In this document: positions 21,481 to 33,872 of the stretch, piece after piece
How positions within the stretch are numbered: position 1 is the first letter of the stretch
Layout of the letters: each line of letters opens with the position of its first letter
Origin: Sabellastarte sp. h YS-2021
Taxonomy: Eukaryota; Annelida; Polychaeta; Sabellida; Sabellidae
DNA length: 64,000 nucleotides
Assembly: GCA_964017235.1 (NCBI GenBank)
Contig: OZ024936.1
Span: 38,214,040 to 38,278,039 of the forward strand
Direction of reading: 5' to 3'
Made by a program: the position numbers and the translations under genes
Notes under the pieces: model-generated
Databases searched by the model: none
Seen by the model: only the letters and a program-made list of their open reading frames with translations
Told to the model about the DNA's origin: nothing

Positions 21481-22200
21481 CATAAATATGTCTATCTCCT
21501 AAACGCCAATTTTCAAAAAAAAATATTCCTCTCCCCAAAAATGGTGGCCATTTGGAATTTTCGAATTTTTGCCAAAAATGCAAAAACACAAATTTGCTTC
21601 TATCTCCTTAACTGTGCGAGATAGAGCGATTTCATCAAAATTTTCGACCCACAGGGTATTTTAACAAACTAGTGTTTTAACAAATTTTCTCTCCCCAAAA
21701 ATGGCGGTCATTTTGAATTTTCACTGAAAATGGAAAAACATAAATAGGCTTCTATCTCCTTAACTGTGCGAGATAGAGGGATTTTGTCGAAATTTTCGAC
21801 TCACAGGCTGTCTAAGTCATCTACTCGTGCCAATTTTAAAAAAAAATTTCCTCTCCCCAAAAATGGTGGCCATTTTGAATTTTTCGAATTTTCGCCAAAA
21901 ATCCAAAACCACTAATCCGCTTCTATCTCCCTTAACCGTGCAAGATAGAGTGATTTTGTTGAAATCGTCGACCCATGGGGTATCTAAGCAATCTACTCTC
22001 ACGAATTTTCAAAAAATTTTCCTCTGTCTACAAATGGCGGTCTTTTGGAATTTTAGAATCTCTCTGCTTCTAGATTCCAGGACAAAAGCCTTTCCTTTGT
22101 CTAAAAATGGCGGTCTTTTGGAAATTTAGAATCTCTCTGCTTCTAGATTCCAGGACAAAAGCCCCACTTGGTCTGAGAAAAGTCCCCCTTCCATTTATTG
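21481..22200. repeat. S1 satellite monomers, first array
   Basis: Three to four units around 21627, 21768 and 21940, marked by GCGAGATAGAGCGATTT, CTCTCCCCAAAAATGG and CCACAGGGTAT. Near 22030-22160 a shorter repeat (ATGGCGGTCTTTTGGAATTT) occurs twice in tandem. Confidence 0.6.
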
Positions 22201-22880
22201 TATGCCCGAAAAGTGGGGATACTATGGATCACGCACGATCATCGTCCGCGTCTGCAGAGATTTTCTTGTGTTCAACCTACAAGCCACATTTCTTTTGGGA
22301 TTTCTTTTAAACTTTGCAAGTGGCTTGCTATTGCAGAGATCTGATCACCCTATTATTTTGGTAGCCCAGGAGTCAAAATTATGCTCTGGGCAGTCAAAAA
22401 AGTAAAAAAAATTGACTATTTTTTACTATCACTTGTGTTCAAGCTGTAGGGCACAGTTTCTTTCAGATTTATTTTATATTTACTGTATGAATTGGTGGGT
22501 ATGACGTCTTACCACCCTATCTGTTTTGTAGGCCTGGTGTCAAAATCAAGCGAGTAATAGCTATTTTAAGGCTAGGAGTCAAAATTATGCTCTGGGGAGT
22601 CAAAAATCTAAAAAAATTTGACTTGTAACTTGAAAACTATTGCATTTAGAGAATTTTGTTTAAATATGTTATTCAGCTACTTTTGGGTCAGCTATAACAT
22701 AGTAAAATTGGAGACCTGTAGCTTATTGCATAGCGGAGTAATAGCTACTTTGACGTTCTCACTGTTGAGTAAATCAGTTGTAACTTGAAAACTATTGCAA
22801 CAGTGCTTATAACTCACTTATTATTGGTCCTAGAGGTTTGCAATATGAAACCAACAAATAGGAAATTTATCTGCAGAATC
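22201..22880. repeat. Mixed S2-like sequence
   Basis: Contains GAGTAATAGCTA, AACTTGAAAACTATTGCATTTAGAG and TCAGCTATAACATAG, so it is related to S2. A GTCAAAATTATGCTCTGG segment occurs twice (22373, 22577). Nothing else recognised. Confidence 0.5.
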
Positions 22881-24700
22881 TACTGGCAACTTTCCACAAA
22901 AATTGCTTTCCTGCCACTTTTGGCGGCCATCTTGAATTTCTGCGCAAAGTGCAAAAATGCATTTAGCTCGGAAACGGTGCGAGATAGAGCGATTTCTAGT
23001 GGTGTAAAAGGTAAACCGGTATACTGCATTTCATTTCGTTTAGGTAGAAATGACGAAATCTGCAAATAATATTTAAGAAAACTGATTATTGAAAACATCA
23101 TTATATTAGGCTTTCTAATGGTTAATACTTCGTCAAAACAATAAAGAATGTATATATTTACAGAAACAACTTACATTTTCACTTTATATTCATGGTAAAT
23201 GAAGTTTATAAAGTTCAATGCAAATCTCACGAATGCATATTTCCTCTTGACAGTACCATATCTCTGCACACTTTCGAAATCCTGTATTTCGTTTGGTTTC
23301 AAATCCCCAAAAAACGGTTTTTATTTTCAGAACTGGTCCGACCACTAGCAATTTCGATGAAATTTTGGACCTGCAAGGTATCTGCAGAGTGTACTGGCAA
23401 CATTTCACAAAAATCACTTTCCCGCCATTTTTGGTGGCCATCTTGAATTTCTGCATTGAACGCAAAAACACATTTATCTGGGAAACCATTCGAGATAGAG
23501 CGATTTCTATGAAATTTTTGACTCGAAGGGTAACTACAGGGTCTACTGGCGACTTTTCGCAAAATTGTTTTCCTGCCATTTTTGGCGGCCATCTTGAATT
23601 TCTGCGTAAAATGCAATAGTGCATTTATCTCGGAAACGGTGTGAGATAGAGTGATGTCAATGAAATTTCTGACCTGCAGGTTATCTACAGAGTCTACTAG
23701 CAACTTTTTACAAAAATCACTTTCCTGCCATTTTTGGTAGCCATCTTGAATTTTTGCGTAAACTGCAAAAACGCATTTATCTTGGAAACAGTGCGAGATA
23801 GAGCAATTTCAATGAAAGTTTGACCCATAGGGTATCTGCAGAGCCTACTGGCAACTTTTCTCAAAAATTGCTTTCCCGCCATTTTTGGCGGCGATCTTGA
23901 ATTTCTTCGTAAAATGCCAATGCACATTTATCTTGAATCTGGTGCGAGATAGATCAATTTCGACAAAATTTTTTACCCGAACTGTATATGCAGAGTCTAC
24001 TGGTGACTTTTCCCAAATATCGCTTTCCTGCCATTTTTGGCAACCATCTTGAATTTCTGCATAAAACGCAAAAACGCATTTATATTGGAAATGGTGCAAG
24101 ATAGAGCGATTTTGATGAAATTTTTAACCCGCAGGATATCTGCAGAATGTACTGGCGACTTTTCAGGAAAAATCGCTTTCCCGCCATTTTTGGTGGCCCT
24201 CTTGAATTTCTGCGTAAAATGCAAAAATGCATTTATCTCGGGAATGGTACGAGATCTTGACTTTCCGTGTAAAAATGAAAAGAAAAAAAATACATATTCA
24301 TCTACTGGCGACTTTTCCCAAAAATCGTTTTCCCGCCACGAGCAAATTTTGAACACTGTGGGTACAAGAAAAGTGCCTCTGAAAAATGTTGAATTTCCCG
24401 AATTTTGGCCACCATCTTGAATTTTGGTGGAAATTGAAAATGTCATTTATCTCAAAAACCCTTAGAGATAGAGTGATTTCAAGCAATGGTTGGAAACTTT
24501 GGAAACTAGATACCTTAGATATAGTGCCTGGTGAAAAAGTTGAATTTGCAGAATTTTGTCCGCCGTAATTCAAGATGGTGGACAAAATTGAAAATGTCGT
24601 TTACCTCGAAAACCATAAGGGATAGAGCAATTTTAAGCTAAGTTTTGACCATTTGAATATTAGAGATCTTGGCATATTGCCTCTGAAAAATGTCAAATTT
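22881..24700. repeat. S1 satellite array, period about 151 bp
   Basis: GAGATAGAG markers at about 22979, 23491, 23641, 23792, 23944 and 24088 give a spacing near 151 bp. Each unit holds CCATTTTTGGCGGCCATCTTGAATTT and AATGCATTTATCTCGG elements. About 23030-23330 is a nonrepetitive interruption of unknown nature. Long open frames cross units on both strands, but they follow from the repeat period and low stop content. The array resumes at 34391 beyond the LINE. Confidence 0.75.
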
Positions 24701-24887
24701 TTTTTATTTTTTTTTATTTTTTTCTTTTATTTTACTGCATATTACATGTTTCAAAATTCTTTTACATAAAAGCAAAAATTGTTATATAACAAAAATTAGG
24801 AAACCAAAAGATAAAAAAAATACATAAATAAACATCAAGACCTGACCAGAAGGGGGTCTGTGGCTACTTTAGTAAGTAACTGATAGA

Positions 24888-25446
24888 TCAATTACTTGAC
24901 ATTTCTTCCAGGGCTGTACCCCATTTATCCCAGATTCTATTAAAATTATCTTGTTTACCTGAGAGAACAGCAAGGTATTTTTCATCGGCATATGTTTGGT
25001 GATATCTACATTTCAATACATTTAAGTTGAGAATGCCATTTGTAGCGTTTGTGTCTAAGATATATTTTTTTGTAACAAGTAATATCAAATTTAAAGGGAT
25101 TTTGTTTTGGTCTCTATTCTGATAGCCAAACATTTTATCGAAAGCTGAAAGTTTAATCTGAAAACCAATGATTTGACATATCAGTTCTTCTATTTCATTC
25201 CAAAACTCTACAATTCTATTACATTCAACAAACATATGCAAAATAGTTTCACTTTCTTGACAATAACTACATTCTGCAGTGTCCACGATATTAATTTTCC
25301 TTAAATATGCCTTTGTAGGGAGTATTCTATAAATGAGTTTTAACTGAAACCACTGCAAGCTGTTGTTGTGTAAACTGTTAAAACACACATTAAATATTGA
25401 CATCCACATTTTGTCATCAATATTTATATCCAGCTCAAATTGCCAT
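24888..25446 (-). pseudogene. LINE ORF2, C-terminal part beyond the insertion
   Basis: In-frame continuation starting WQFELDINIDDKMW, then LQWFQLKLIYRILPT and the C-terminal CCHC-like zinc motif (CSYCQESETILHMFVEC, Cys-x2-Cys-x7-His-x4-Cys). It ends at the stop before 24888. The match to the usual L1/Tx1 C-terminus, and the clean join to LQKEKNNHN upstream of the insertion, identify the two halves as one gene. Confidence 0.85.
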
Positions 25447-25544
25447 TTTTAGGCGGGTTGCATGTAACCAACCCGCCTATTAGATTGATGTGTCCGATGT
25501 CCGTCTGTCCGTCTGTCTGTCTGTCCGTCCACATTTTTCGTTTC

Positions 25545-26170
25545 CGGACTCTAACTTTAAAACGGTTTGACCAATCAAATTCAAACTTCACAGGGAGATA
25601 GATCACCATCATAGCTAGGTTCCTTTCGAAATTGGTGAAATTCCGTGTGTTCGTTTGTCCGTTTTTCGTCCGTTTGTCTGTCCATCCATCTGTTTGTCCA
25701 CATTTTCGTTTCCGGACTCTAACTTTAAAACGGTTTGACCAATCAAATTCAAACTTCACAGGGAGATAGATCACCATCATAGCTAGGTTCCTTTCGAAAT
25801 TGGTGAAATTCCGTGTGTTCTTTTGTCCGTTTTTCGTCCGTTTCTCTGTCCATCCATCTGTTTGTCCACATTTTCGTTTCCGGACTCTAACTTTAAAACG
25901 GTTTGACCAATCAAATTCAAACTTCACAGGGAGATAGATCACCATCATAGCTAGGTTCCTTTCGAAATTGGTGAAATTCCGTCTGTTTGTTTGTCCGTTT
26001 TTCCGTCCGTTTCTTCGTTTTTGTCCGTTTTTCTGTCCATCCATCTGTCCGTCCACATTTTTGTTTCTGGACTCTAACTCGAAAACGGTTACTCCAATCT
26101 AATTCAAACTTCACAGGGACATACATCACCATCATAGCTAGGTTCCTTTCAAAATTGGTGTAAATCCGTC
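25545..26170 (+). repeat. 168 bp tandem repeats
   Basis: CGGACTCTAAC starts at 25545, 25713 and 25881 (exactly 168 bp apart) and again near 26067. Units contain TTAAAACGGTTTGACCAATC, CACAGGGAGATAGATCACC and a (TCTGTCCATC)-like tract. Since 168 is divisible by three, minus-strand frames stay open across units (for example 25424-26056). These are not proposed as proteins. Confidence 0.85.
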
Positions 26171-27611
26171 CGTTCATTTGTCTTGTTATTCTTTTTCTGT
26201 GTTATTTTTTTTCTTTCATAAAATGTATATCTTAATATACATACTTTAAAAAAAAAAAATTTTAAAAATATGAATCTTGCCAGTTGTCCAACAGAGAAAT
26301 TCTGAGATTAAAGCTATGATTGCAATGTCACAGCAGAAATGTTGGTACTGAGCCCCAGTTATATTGTGGTAACAGAAATATTTAATACCAATAAATCTAA
26401 TCTAATCCCATATCGCTAACTGGTTAAGATATGAGACTTTAAATAAGTTTAGTCTTTATTGAATGTTTGGCCATGTTAAGGTGGTCAGTGATTGATGGTA
26501 ATATTAAAAGTGTAATTTGATGTGGAGACGGATTGCTTACCATATCAGTGATACACACTCCACACAAGTGCATGGCATGATGCTAATACAGCTACCTTTT
26601 ATAGACAGGAGTATAGCAAATATAAAACAATGTCTTGACTTAAAGGGAGAATTCTTGTTTTTCATGACTTGCTCCTTCTATTATGACCAGAAGGTTACGT
26701 GTAATAGGAGATCTGCTTAGAAATTTTATTTACATATTTTTTTCTTCATTTGTAACAGTCTCAGATTTAAATTGTTCCCATTTTCCTCCGTTAAGTGATG
26801 TAATTTCTTAATGTCATTAATCACTTGAAGACTGGCCACTTAAGGTTGTTGTTCCTGTGTAAAGCTTTCAATACATAAGCACTTGTCAGTTTATTTATGT
26901 TAGCTCACTCTAGATCACATATCATGACCAGTAAATGATTCACTGCTGTAATATATAATCACAGGGTCTAGATATCAGAAAGGAATCGTGTCTGATGGTT
27001 TTCTATAACCTGTTCTCTACACGTGAATTGTTTCCACTTGAGTAGGGTGACCAGTGATATAGATGCTGAACAGACATATTTCTAATCATGGTCATTTTTA
27101 AGTGGAATAAAAATCAAGATTTTACAAAAGGTTTTAGCTGGTAGAGGCAGACTTTAAAACTTCAATGTAGTCATATCAGTTGCTTCAAAACAAAGATTAA
27201 AGCACTTAACCTATGGTGTAAAGTCTTGGAAAAACTTAAGAGACGAGTGTGCTATATGGGAATTATGAGCAATATGAAATTAAGTGTTGGATTTCCTGAA
27301 GCAGTTTATGATGTGTTGAGACATTTTAAATAAATCCTCGGACATTGGTTAACAAACTCGCCATGCATTCTTCACTTTACAGATGAAATATTTCCATCCA
27401 TCTGAAAACCAGACATATTGCATTTGCATAAAAGTAATGACAACAGTCACCCAATGTCTCTTCTTTGAACAGTATGTGCTAAAAATAAAAACAAATGCGT
27501 TTATATTTACTTTTGGGACAACTCTCTGGGTTCTTGCCATGCTTTTTAATAGTTTATCAGTAATGGAAAGATATCCCCAATTTTACAATGCTGTCAACGA
27601 AGCTGGGGAGT

Positions 27612-27812
27612 TAAGAATTGTTGATGATATTTCAAAAGTATTTGATTTTGTTAGGCACGAAGGTCTACTTTTCAACTTACAACAATGTAGAATTGCTGGT
27701 AATTAGAAATGCTTTGCAGAATGATCAGACATTAATCCCAGAGTTCAGAGAGGTTGTGTTGTGCCCATTCCTTTTTCTGGTATATATAATTGTTATTATT
27801 GTACATCACTTG
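27612..27812 (+). pseudogene. Non-LTR reverse transcriptase scrap
   Basis: DISKVFDFVRHEGLLFNLQQ with CRIAGN reads like RT motif A (D-x-SKAFD-x-V) of CR1/Jockey-type elements. In a second frame, VLCPFLFLVYIIVI reads like the motif B end (VLGPLLFLVYIND). The middle is deleted and the frame shifted. It lies between the two heads of the HINE-like insertion, so it may be captured or simply older DNA. Too short to name a clade. Confidence 0.5.
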
Positions 27813-28489
27813 TGAGGCAGTTGTATGATTATTTGCTAATCATACTGGTCTTTCCTGAAATTGATGAATTTTGAAGCAGCAACTAGAGCTATTATCTTTA
27901 GGGGGGTTGCGTATAAACAACCCGCCTATTAGATTGATGTGTCCGATGTCCGTCTGTCTGTCAGTCCACATTTTCGTTTCCGGACTCTAACTCAAAAACG
28001 GTTTGTTCCGTCCGTTCGTTTGTCTGTTTTTTGTCTGTCCGTCAAAATTTCCGTTTCCGGACTCTAACTTGAAAACGGTTTGTCCAATTGAATTCAAACT
28101 TAACAGGGAGATAGATCACCATCATAGCTAGGTTCCTTTCGAAATTGGTGTAATTCTGCCTGTTTGTTTGTCTGTCCGTCAACAGTTCCATTTCCGGAAT
28201 CTAACTCAAAAACACTTTGTCCAATCGAATTCAAACTTGACGGGGAGATGATCACCAATTGCTTTTGAAATTGGTCTAATTCCGTCCTTTCGTTTGTCCG
28301 TTTTAAGCATAGATACAATTATGTAACCTAAATTACAAGTTTTATATTTCTTAGCACACCTAACACATTCACCTTAACTGGGTGACCTAACATTTCTTTC
28401 CTTTTTTCTAAATTTAATTACAGCAGTTGCTAACCTTATTGCTGCCTGCGCAACCCGCCTTTTGGGGCATCCTTGACCCTCTTGTTGTT

Positions 28490-31325
28490 TCATATTATGA
28501 TTATTCTTTTCTTTTTGCAACAGTAATTTATAAAAGGCTCCTACTCCCTTATTATTTTTCCAAATAGGTAATATGTAAAATGGAATAAAGGGCCTCTGCA
28601 CATTAAAATCAACTACTGGCTTATATTTTTAAAGAAATTTCTTCACATTTTGCTGGACCCTCAAATAGTGCAAAGGGTTAATAGAGTTAATAGAATATTT
28701 TTGTTTAACTTCGTCTAAGGTTTTAATTGAACCATCTAAGTTAAGAACATCGGATACTGCAGTTATGCCCTTTTCAAACCAATTTGGAATGAACATTTCA
28801 TGACAAGACATGTTAGTATTGTACCATAATGGACTTGTTATTACAGCTAAGTTTGTATGCGGTTGGTATTCATTTGTAAAAAGGTGCCAAGCACTGAATA
28901 CATCTATCCAGAATTTATTCTTAGTCCTGTTTTTTAACAGTAGATAATATCCTGGCCCGCTATGTGTTAATTTATGAAGTGTTACATTGAAGGATTGTTC
29001 AAAAAGTGTTATCCACAATGACTGTGTTGTGGTTAGCAAAAGTCGTCTAATCCATGATACTTTCAGAGATGTTATAAAGTACTTTAAGTTAAACATTTTT
29101 AGTCCCCCTAATTTTTTATCAAGTACAATTGTTTGTCTATTTATTTTGTCAGGCTTTGAGGACCATATAAATTTTAAAAATATATCATTAATTTCCTTTA
29201 TGTATCCTTCATGTGGGTCTGGTAAAACTAAGAAAAGGTGATTTAATTTGGACAGCAGAAATGTTTTAATGATTGCTATTTTTCCCAAAGGTGTTAGGTA
29301 CCTTTTATTCCATCTGTTGATTATTTCTTTAATTTCTGCTATCTTTTCAGAATAGTTAAGTTTTAGACAACTGTCCAAATCTAATGAAATATAAATACCC
29401 AGTAACTTGAAACTAGGTACAATACTAAATGTACAGTCCTTAATAATAATTTTATCTTTACTGGCCTTTTTTTTACCTATCCAGGCTATCTGTGTTTTAT
29501 CTTTATTAACCTTTAATCCCGAAAAAGTGCCAAATATTTCTAAAGTATTAAGTGCTGCCTGTAATGATTCCATGGTACCATCAAGTATCAGTGTTGTGTC
29601 ATCGGCGAACTGTACTAACTTAAACTCTGCATTACCGATTTTGACTCCTTTTATAGATTTATTATTCTTAATGAGGATTGTTAGAATTTGTGCAACAATA
29701 ATAAATAAATATGGGGCAATGGGGTCTCCTTGTCTGCATCCCTTTTGTATGTTTATGAAATCAGATAATACACCTCACTGGATAATGGTCGCCATAATAT
29801 TGTGATTAAAAAGTTTAATCCATTTTATAAATTTTTCAGAAAAACCCAAATGAGCCAGTGTTTGGTAGATGAACGACCATGAGACACAATCAAATGCCTT
29901 TTCAAAATCAATTAATACTAGCATTCCAGGTATATGGCGGTCTTCTGTAATTTTCATTATATCTAATATCAATCGAGTGCATTCACCAATATATCTTCCT
30001 GGGACGAAACCACATTGAGTTTTATCAATAATTTGATCTAAACAAGGCTTCATTCTGTTTGCAATCGCTGCAGATGCCAACTTATACAAGACTGACAGCA
30101 TTGACAAAGGACGCCAGTTCTTAATTCTATCCCTTGACTTTCCTTTCTTGGGAATACATGTTACAATGCACTGTCTCAGTGTTAAAGGCAGGCACCCCTT
30201 GTCAAAACTGAAATTTATTGCATTAGTAATGCAGAACTTTAAATCTTTCCAAAAAAAATTTAAAAACTCAGAAGGAAATCCGTCCAAGCCCGGGGTTTTA
30301 TTATTTTTAGTATTTTTAAGTGCTATACCTATTTCCTGTATTGTAAGGTAACCTTCAATTGATTTAGCTTGTTCTACACTCAGGGTTTTAACTTGATAAT
30401 TCTTTAGCTGTTCATTCCAATCGAACAATTCTATACTTTCGGTGGACTCATAAAGTTTTGCATAATAAGTTTTTATTTCATTCAATATTTTCTTCTGGTC
30501 CCTAATATAAATTTCACCTTGTTTATGTAGGCACTTTATAGTTTTATCAACATAATTATTGTGTTCTAGTGCACAAAAAAAACTTGAAGGTTTCTCACCT
30601 TCAGCTAACCATTGTATTCTAGACCTTATCATGTGTCCCTTCAGTTCTTTTTTTCTAAACTCAACAAGTTCTTGTTTTTTTAATTCTAATATATCAGGAT
30701 CAAGAGTATTTTCACCAGCCTCTAATTTTTCTATTTCTGAGATTAGGGTTTTCTCAAGTTTTGACTGGAGTTTCTTTATCAATGCTGCATATTTAATTGT
30801 CTCACCCCGAATTCTTAACAACAGGACCTCTAAAAATGTATCCGGTTCAATGGTTAAACATAGATCTTGGACGCAACAGTTTTCCAAAAAAACATAGCTG
30901 TATATAGGAGCTGTATATTTCAGATATTCTTCTCGTATACAATTTCTGATTAAGGATATATATTCTTTGTCCTTTAATAAGCTTGTGTTGAGTTTCCATG
31001 TTCCTCTTCCCCTTTTAAAGTGACTAATTAAAAAGGTTAGTTCTACCATTGAGTGGTCGCTCCTATAGGCTGGCCTTATATTTACACTTGTGGTTAAGTC
31101 TGTAAAACATGAAGATGTTATGATATAATCAAGACGGGCTTGTTTTAACAGGTTTTTTTTGCGCCATGTGTATCTCTTTGTTTCAGGGTTATAATTTCTG
31201 AATGTATCTATGAGGTTGTTCTCTGAGATAAAGTTGTTTACATATCTTCTGGCTTGGGGGTTGTTAATAGTTATATAATTGAAACTGTCTAATGCTGGAT
31301 TAAGTGTCATGTTAAAGTCCCACAC
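28490..31325 (-). pseudogene. LINE ORF2, endonuclease end and reverse transcriptase
   Basis: Continues the endonuclease (DYIITSSC, YRSDHSMV with the SDH motif near 31050). The linker and RT follow: TPGLDGFPSEF, RPLSMLSVLYK, LIDFEKAFDCVSW (motif A), GCRQGDPIAPYLF and QFADDTTLILDG (catalytic DD near 29612). In-frame stops are TGA at 29775 and TAA at 28629, and all segments from 31325 to 28500 share one frame. The chain is cut at about 28490 by an inserted hairpin-headed element and resumes at 25446. The family call (L1/Tx1-like) is from domain order and motif style. Confidence 0.9.
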
Positions 31326-31759
31326 CAGATTAAGTAGTCATATTCACTACTCTGAAATTGTTCTGTAAGAGTAGAATAAAAAGTGGGGTCGTCATTATTT
31401 GGTCCATATATATTAACGATTTTCAATTTCATATCACTAATTTCAATATCAATTATCAATACATTTCCCTCTTCGTCAGTGTATTTATTCAATATTTTGT
31501 ATTCAAATTTGTTGCTGAAGAATATAGCAACCCCTCTGGCATTACTATGGATACCATGCAATAGAAAGTCACAATCCCACATCATTTTGACTTCTGACAC
31601 ATCTTGCTCTGTTAAGTGTGTGTCTTGGAGGCAGATAATATCTGCTTCCATATTTTTGAAATAATTAAGAACATCATATCTTTTTGATTTATCCTTAAGT
31701 CCTCTACAGTTCGCCGATAACACTTTCATCTTATCTAATTTTTCAGCCATTGTCATCAT
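31307..31759 (-). pseudogene. LINE ORF2, AP-like endonuclease part
   Basis: N-terminal apurinic-like endonuclease that nicks target DNA for LINE priming. It reads MKVLSANCRGL (start Met within the first ten residues), then DIICLQDTHL with the catalytic Glu position changed to Asp or shifted, HSNARGVAIFFSN and VNIYGPNND. The frame breaks at about 31312: one G is missing from a G run before GDFN, and the chain continues in the next frame as DFNMTLNPALD. Confidence 0.8.
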
Positions 31760-32059
31760 TTAACGGTATCAAGTCATCACTTGTTTTGTAGGTTGATATC
31801 AAAATGATCAAAACAGGCACCAATTTTTGGGAGGGATAAAATATAATGTATAGTTCCCTATTTAAGTTAGATATTTTTTCGGCTATTAATATATCAGACT
31901 TTAAGGTAGTGATACAATAATTCCATATGACCACAGTTAGAGTTTTAAGAATTAATAAATATATGTGGACACTAGAATGAAAACAGACAATATACAACAT
32001 AATATGCAGTGAAACAGCAAAAATAACAGAAATAAAAAAAAACAGAAAGAAAAGAACAA

Positions 32060-32081
32060 TATATATATATATATATATATA
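32060..32081. repeat. (AT)n microsatellite
   Basis: About 11 AT units in the LINE 5' region. Confidence 0.9.
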
Positions 32082-32229
32082 AGCAAAATGAAATCACTGA
32101 CCTTAACTGGGACAATTACTTCATATGGTTATTTATGCTACATAGTAACATATGTACTGTTTGTGTGTGAATGAAATTCAGTAGCCATAGTTGATACATG
32201 CATTATAACATCATTGCAAGTGGTAGTTT

Positions 32230-33872
32230 TTAGGCGGGTTGCGTGTAACTAACCCGCCTATTAGATTGATGTGTCCGACGTCCGTCTGTCCGTCTGTCTG
32301 TCTGTCCGTCTGTCCGTCCACATTTTTCGTTTCCGGACTCTAACTTTAAAACGGTTTGACCAATCAAATTCAAACTTCACAGGGAGATAGATCACCATCA
32401 TAGCTAGGTTCCTTTCGAAATTGGTGAAATTCCGTGTGTTCGTTTGTCCGTTTTTCGTCCGTTTGTCTGTCCATCCATCTGTTTGTCCACATTTTCGTTT
32501 CCGGACTCTAACTTTAAAACGGTTTGACCAATCAAATTCAAACTTCACAGGGAGATAGATCACCATCATAGCTAGGTTCCTTTCGAAATTGGTGAAATTC
32601 CGTCTGTTTGTTTGTCCGTTTTTCCGTCCGTTTCTTCGTTTTTGACCGTTTTTCTGTCCATCCATCTGTCCGTCCACATTTTTGTTTCCGGACTCTAACT
32701 CGAAAACGGTTACTCTAATCTAATTCAAACTTCACAGGGACATACATCACCATCATAGCTAGGTTCCTTTCGAAATTGGTGTAAATCCGTCCGTTCATTT
32801 GTCTTGTTTTTCTGTCCATTTGTTCGTTTTTAGGCGGGTTGCGTGTAACCAACCCGCCTATTAGATTGATGTGTCCGACGTCCGTCTGTCCGTCCACATT
32901 TTCCATTTCCGGACTCTAACTTGAAAACGGTTTGACCAATCAAATTCAAACTTGACAGGGACATAGATCAACATGATAGCTAGGTTCCTGTCGATATTGG
33001 TGAAATTCTGTCCGTTCGTTTGTCCGTTTTTCGTCCATATGTCTGTCCATCCGTCTGTCCACATTTTCGTTTCCGGACTCAACTTGAAAATGGTTTGACC
33101 AATCGAATTCAAACTTGATAGGGAGATAGATCTCCATCATAGGTAGGTTCCTTTCAATATTGGTGAAATTCCGTCCGTTCATTTGTCTGTTTTTCGTCCG
33201 TTTGTCCATCCATCTGTTTGTCTACATTTTCATTTCCGGACTCTAACTCGAAAATGGTTTGACCAATCGGATTCAAACTTGATAGGGAGATAGATCTCCA
33301 TCATAGCTAGGTTCCTTTCGAAATTGGTGAAATTGCGTCTGTTCGTTTGTCTGTTTTTCGTCCATTTGTCTGTCCATCTGTCTGTCCGTCCACATTTATC
33401 CTGTACATATGGTAAATAATACTATGACTTACATTTATTTTAATAAATTATCTTTTGTGATTAGGTGCCATGCAATATTATGGTACATTTTGTAAGTATA
33501 TGCTATAGCCAAATTTCCCAAGTTCTCACTAAAATAATTTCACCAAATTTTTTGTTATTACCGTTTCATAGTTTTTACTCTTTACTTTATTATTTTATAG
33601 CATATACTTACATTGTTTTGCAGACCCTTATAAAGATAAGAAAAGGCACCTAATCATATACACTTTTAGCCAAATGAGTTTATTAGTAAATAATTATAGT
33701 TACTAACCAACTAGAATTCCAAATAATATACCATTTCGGTAACACTTTTTGAGGTTCTGCAATGCATGTCAGCAGCATTTCTTTCCTTGTTCCTAAATTT
33801 AATGAGAGCAGTTGCTAACCTTGTTTCCTGCGTGCGCAACCCGCCTTTTGGGGCACCTCTGACCCTCTTGTT
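32230..33872 (+). mobile_element. Hairpin-headed tandem-repeat element 2 (HINE-like)
   Basis: Heads at 32231 and 32831 (AGGCGGGTTGCGTGTAAC), 168 bp-type repeats after each, and one tail (TGCGCAACCCGCCTTTTGGGGC near 33832, ending CTCTTGTT). The last 95 bases match the tail of element 1 closely. It is inserted in the LINE 5' region. Between repeats and tail lie about 380 bp holding a 199 bp foldback unit. No protein-coding gene is seen. Confidence 0.65.
33458..33656. repeat. 199 bp foldback element
   Basis: Outer inverted repeat TGATTAGGTGCC (33458-33469) with GGCACCTAATCA (33645-33656). Inner perfect 16 bp inverted repeat GTAAGTATATGCTATA (33492-33507) with its complement at 33596-33611. It could be a small MITE or a functional hairpin of the host element. 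Confidence 0.65.

Larger units (their letters stand above)
25449..28487 (+). mobile_element. Hairpin-headed tandem-repeat element 1 (HINE-like)
   Basis: Head AGGCGGGTT...AACCCGCCT foldback at 25451-25478, tail CGCAACCCGCCTTTTGGGGC near 28449 and end CTCTTGTTG. The first 12 bases of head and tail are inverted complements. It sits in the LINE ORF, flanked by T runs. A second head lies inside at 27903, so it may be two insertions. About 26200-27890 is nonrepetitive and contains an RT scrap. The structure resembles Helentron-derived, pearl-like elements of bivalves, which carry internal tandem repeats; the class is inferred. Confidence 0.65.

Noticed and set aside
20701-24700. Regular short repeats considered as a CRISPR-like array
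   Set aside because: Units are 150-170 bp, diverged end to end, with no short identical repeats and unique spacers, in clearly eukaryotic transposon-rich DNA.
25424-26056. 210-codon minus-strand open frame rich in Thr, Asp, Gly and Arg
   Set aside because: It spans 168 bp tandem repeats whose length is a multiple of three; the same peptide recurs at 32261-32677 and follows from the repeat, not from a gene.
27383-27706. 107-codon frame considered as a host membrane protein
   Set aside because: Its second half reads as a decayed non-LTR RT motif A; the first half has no support.
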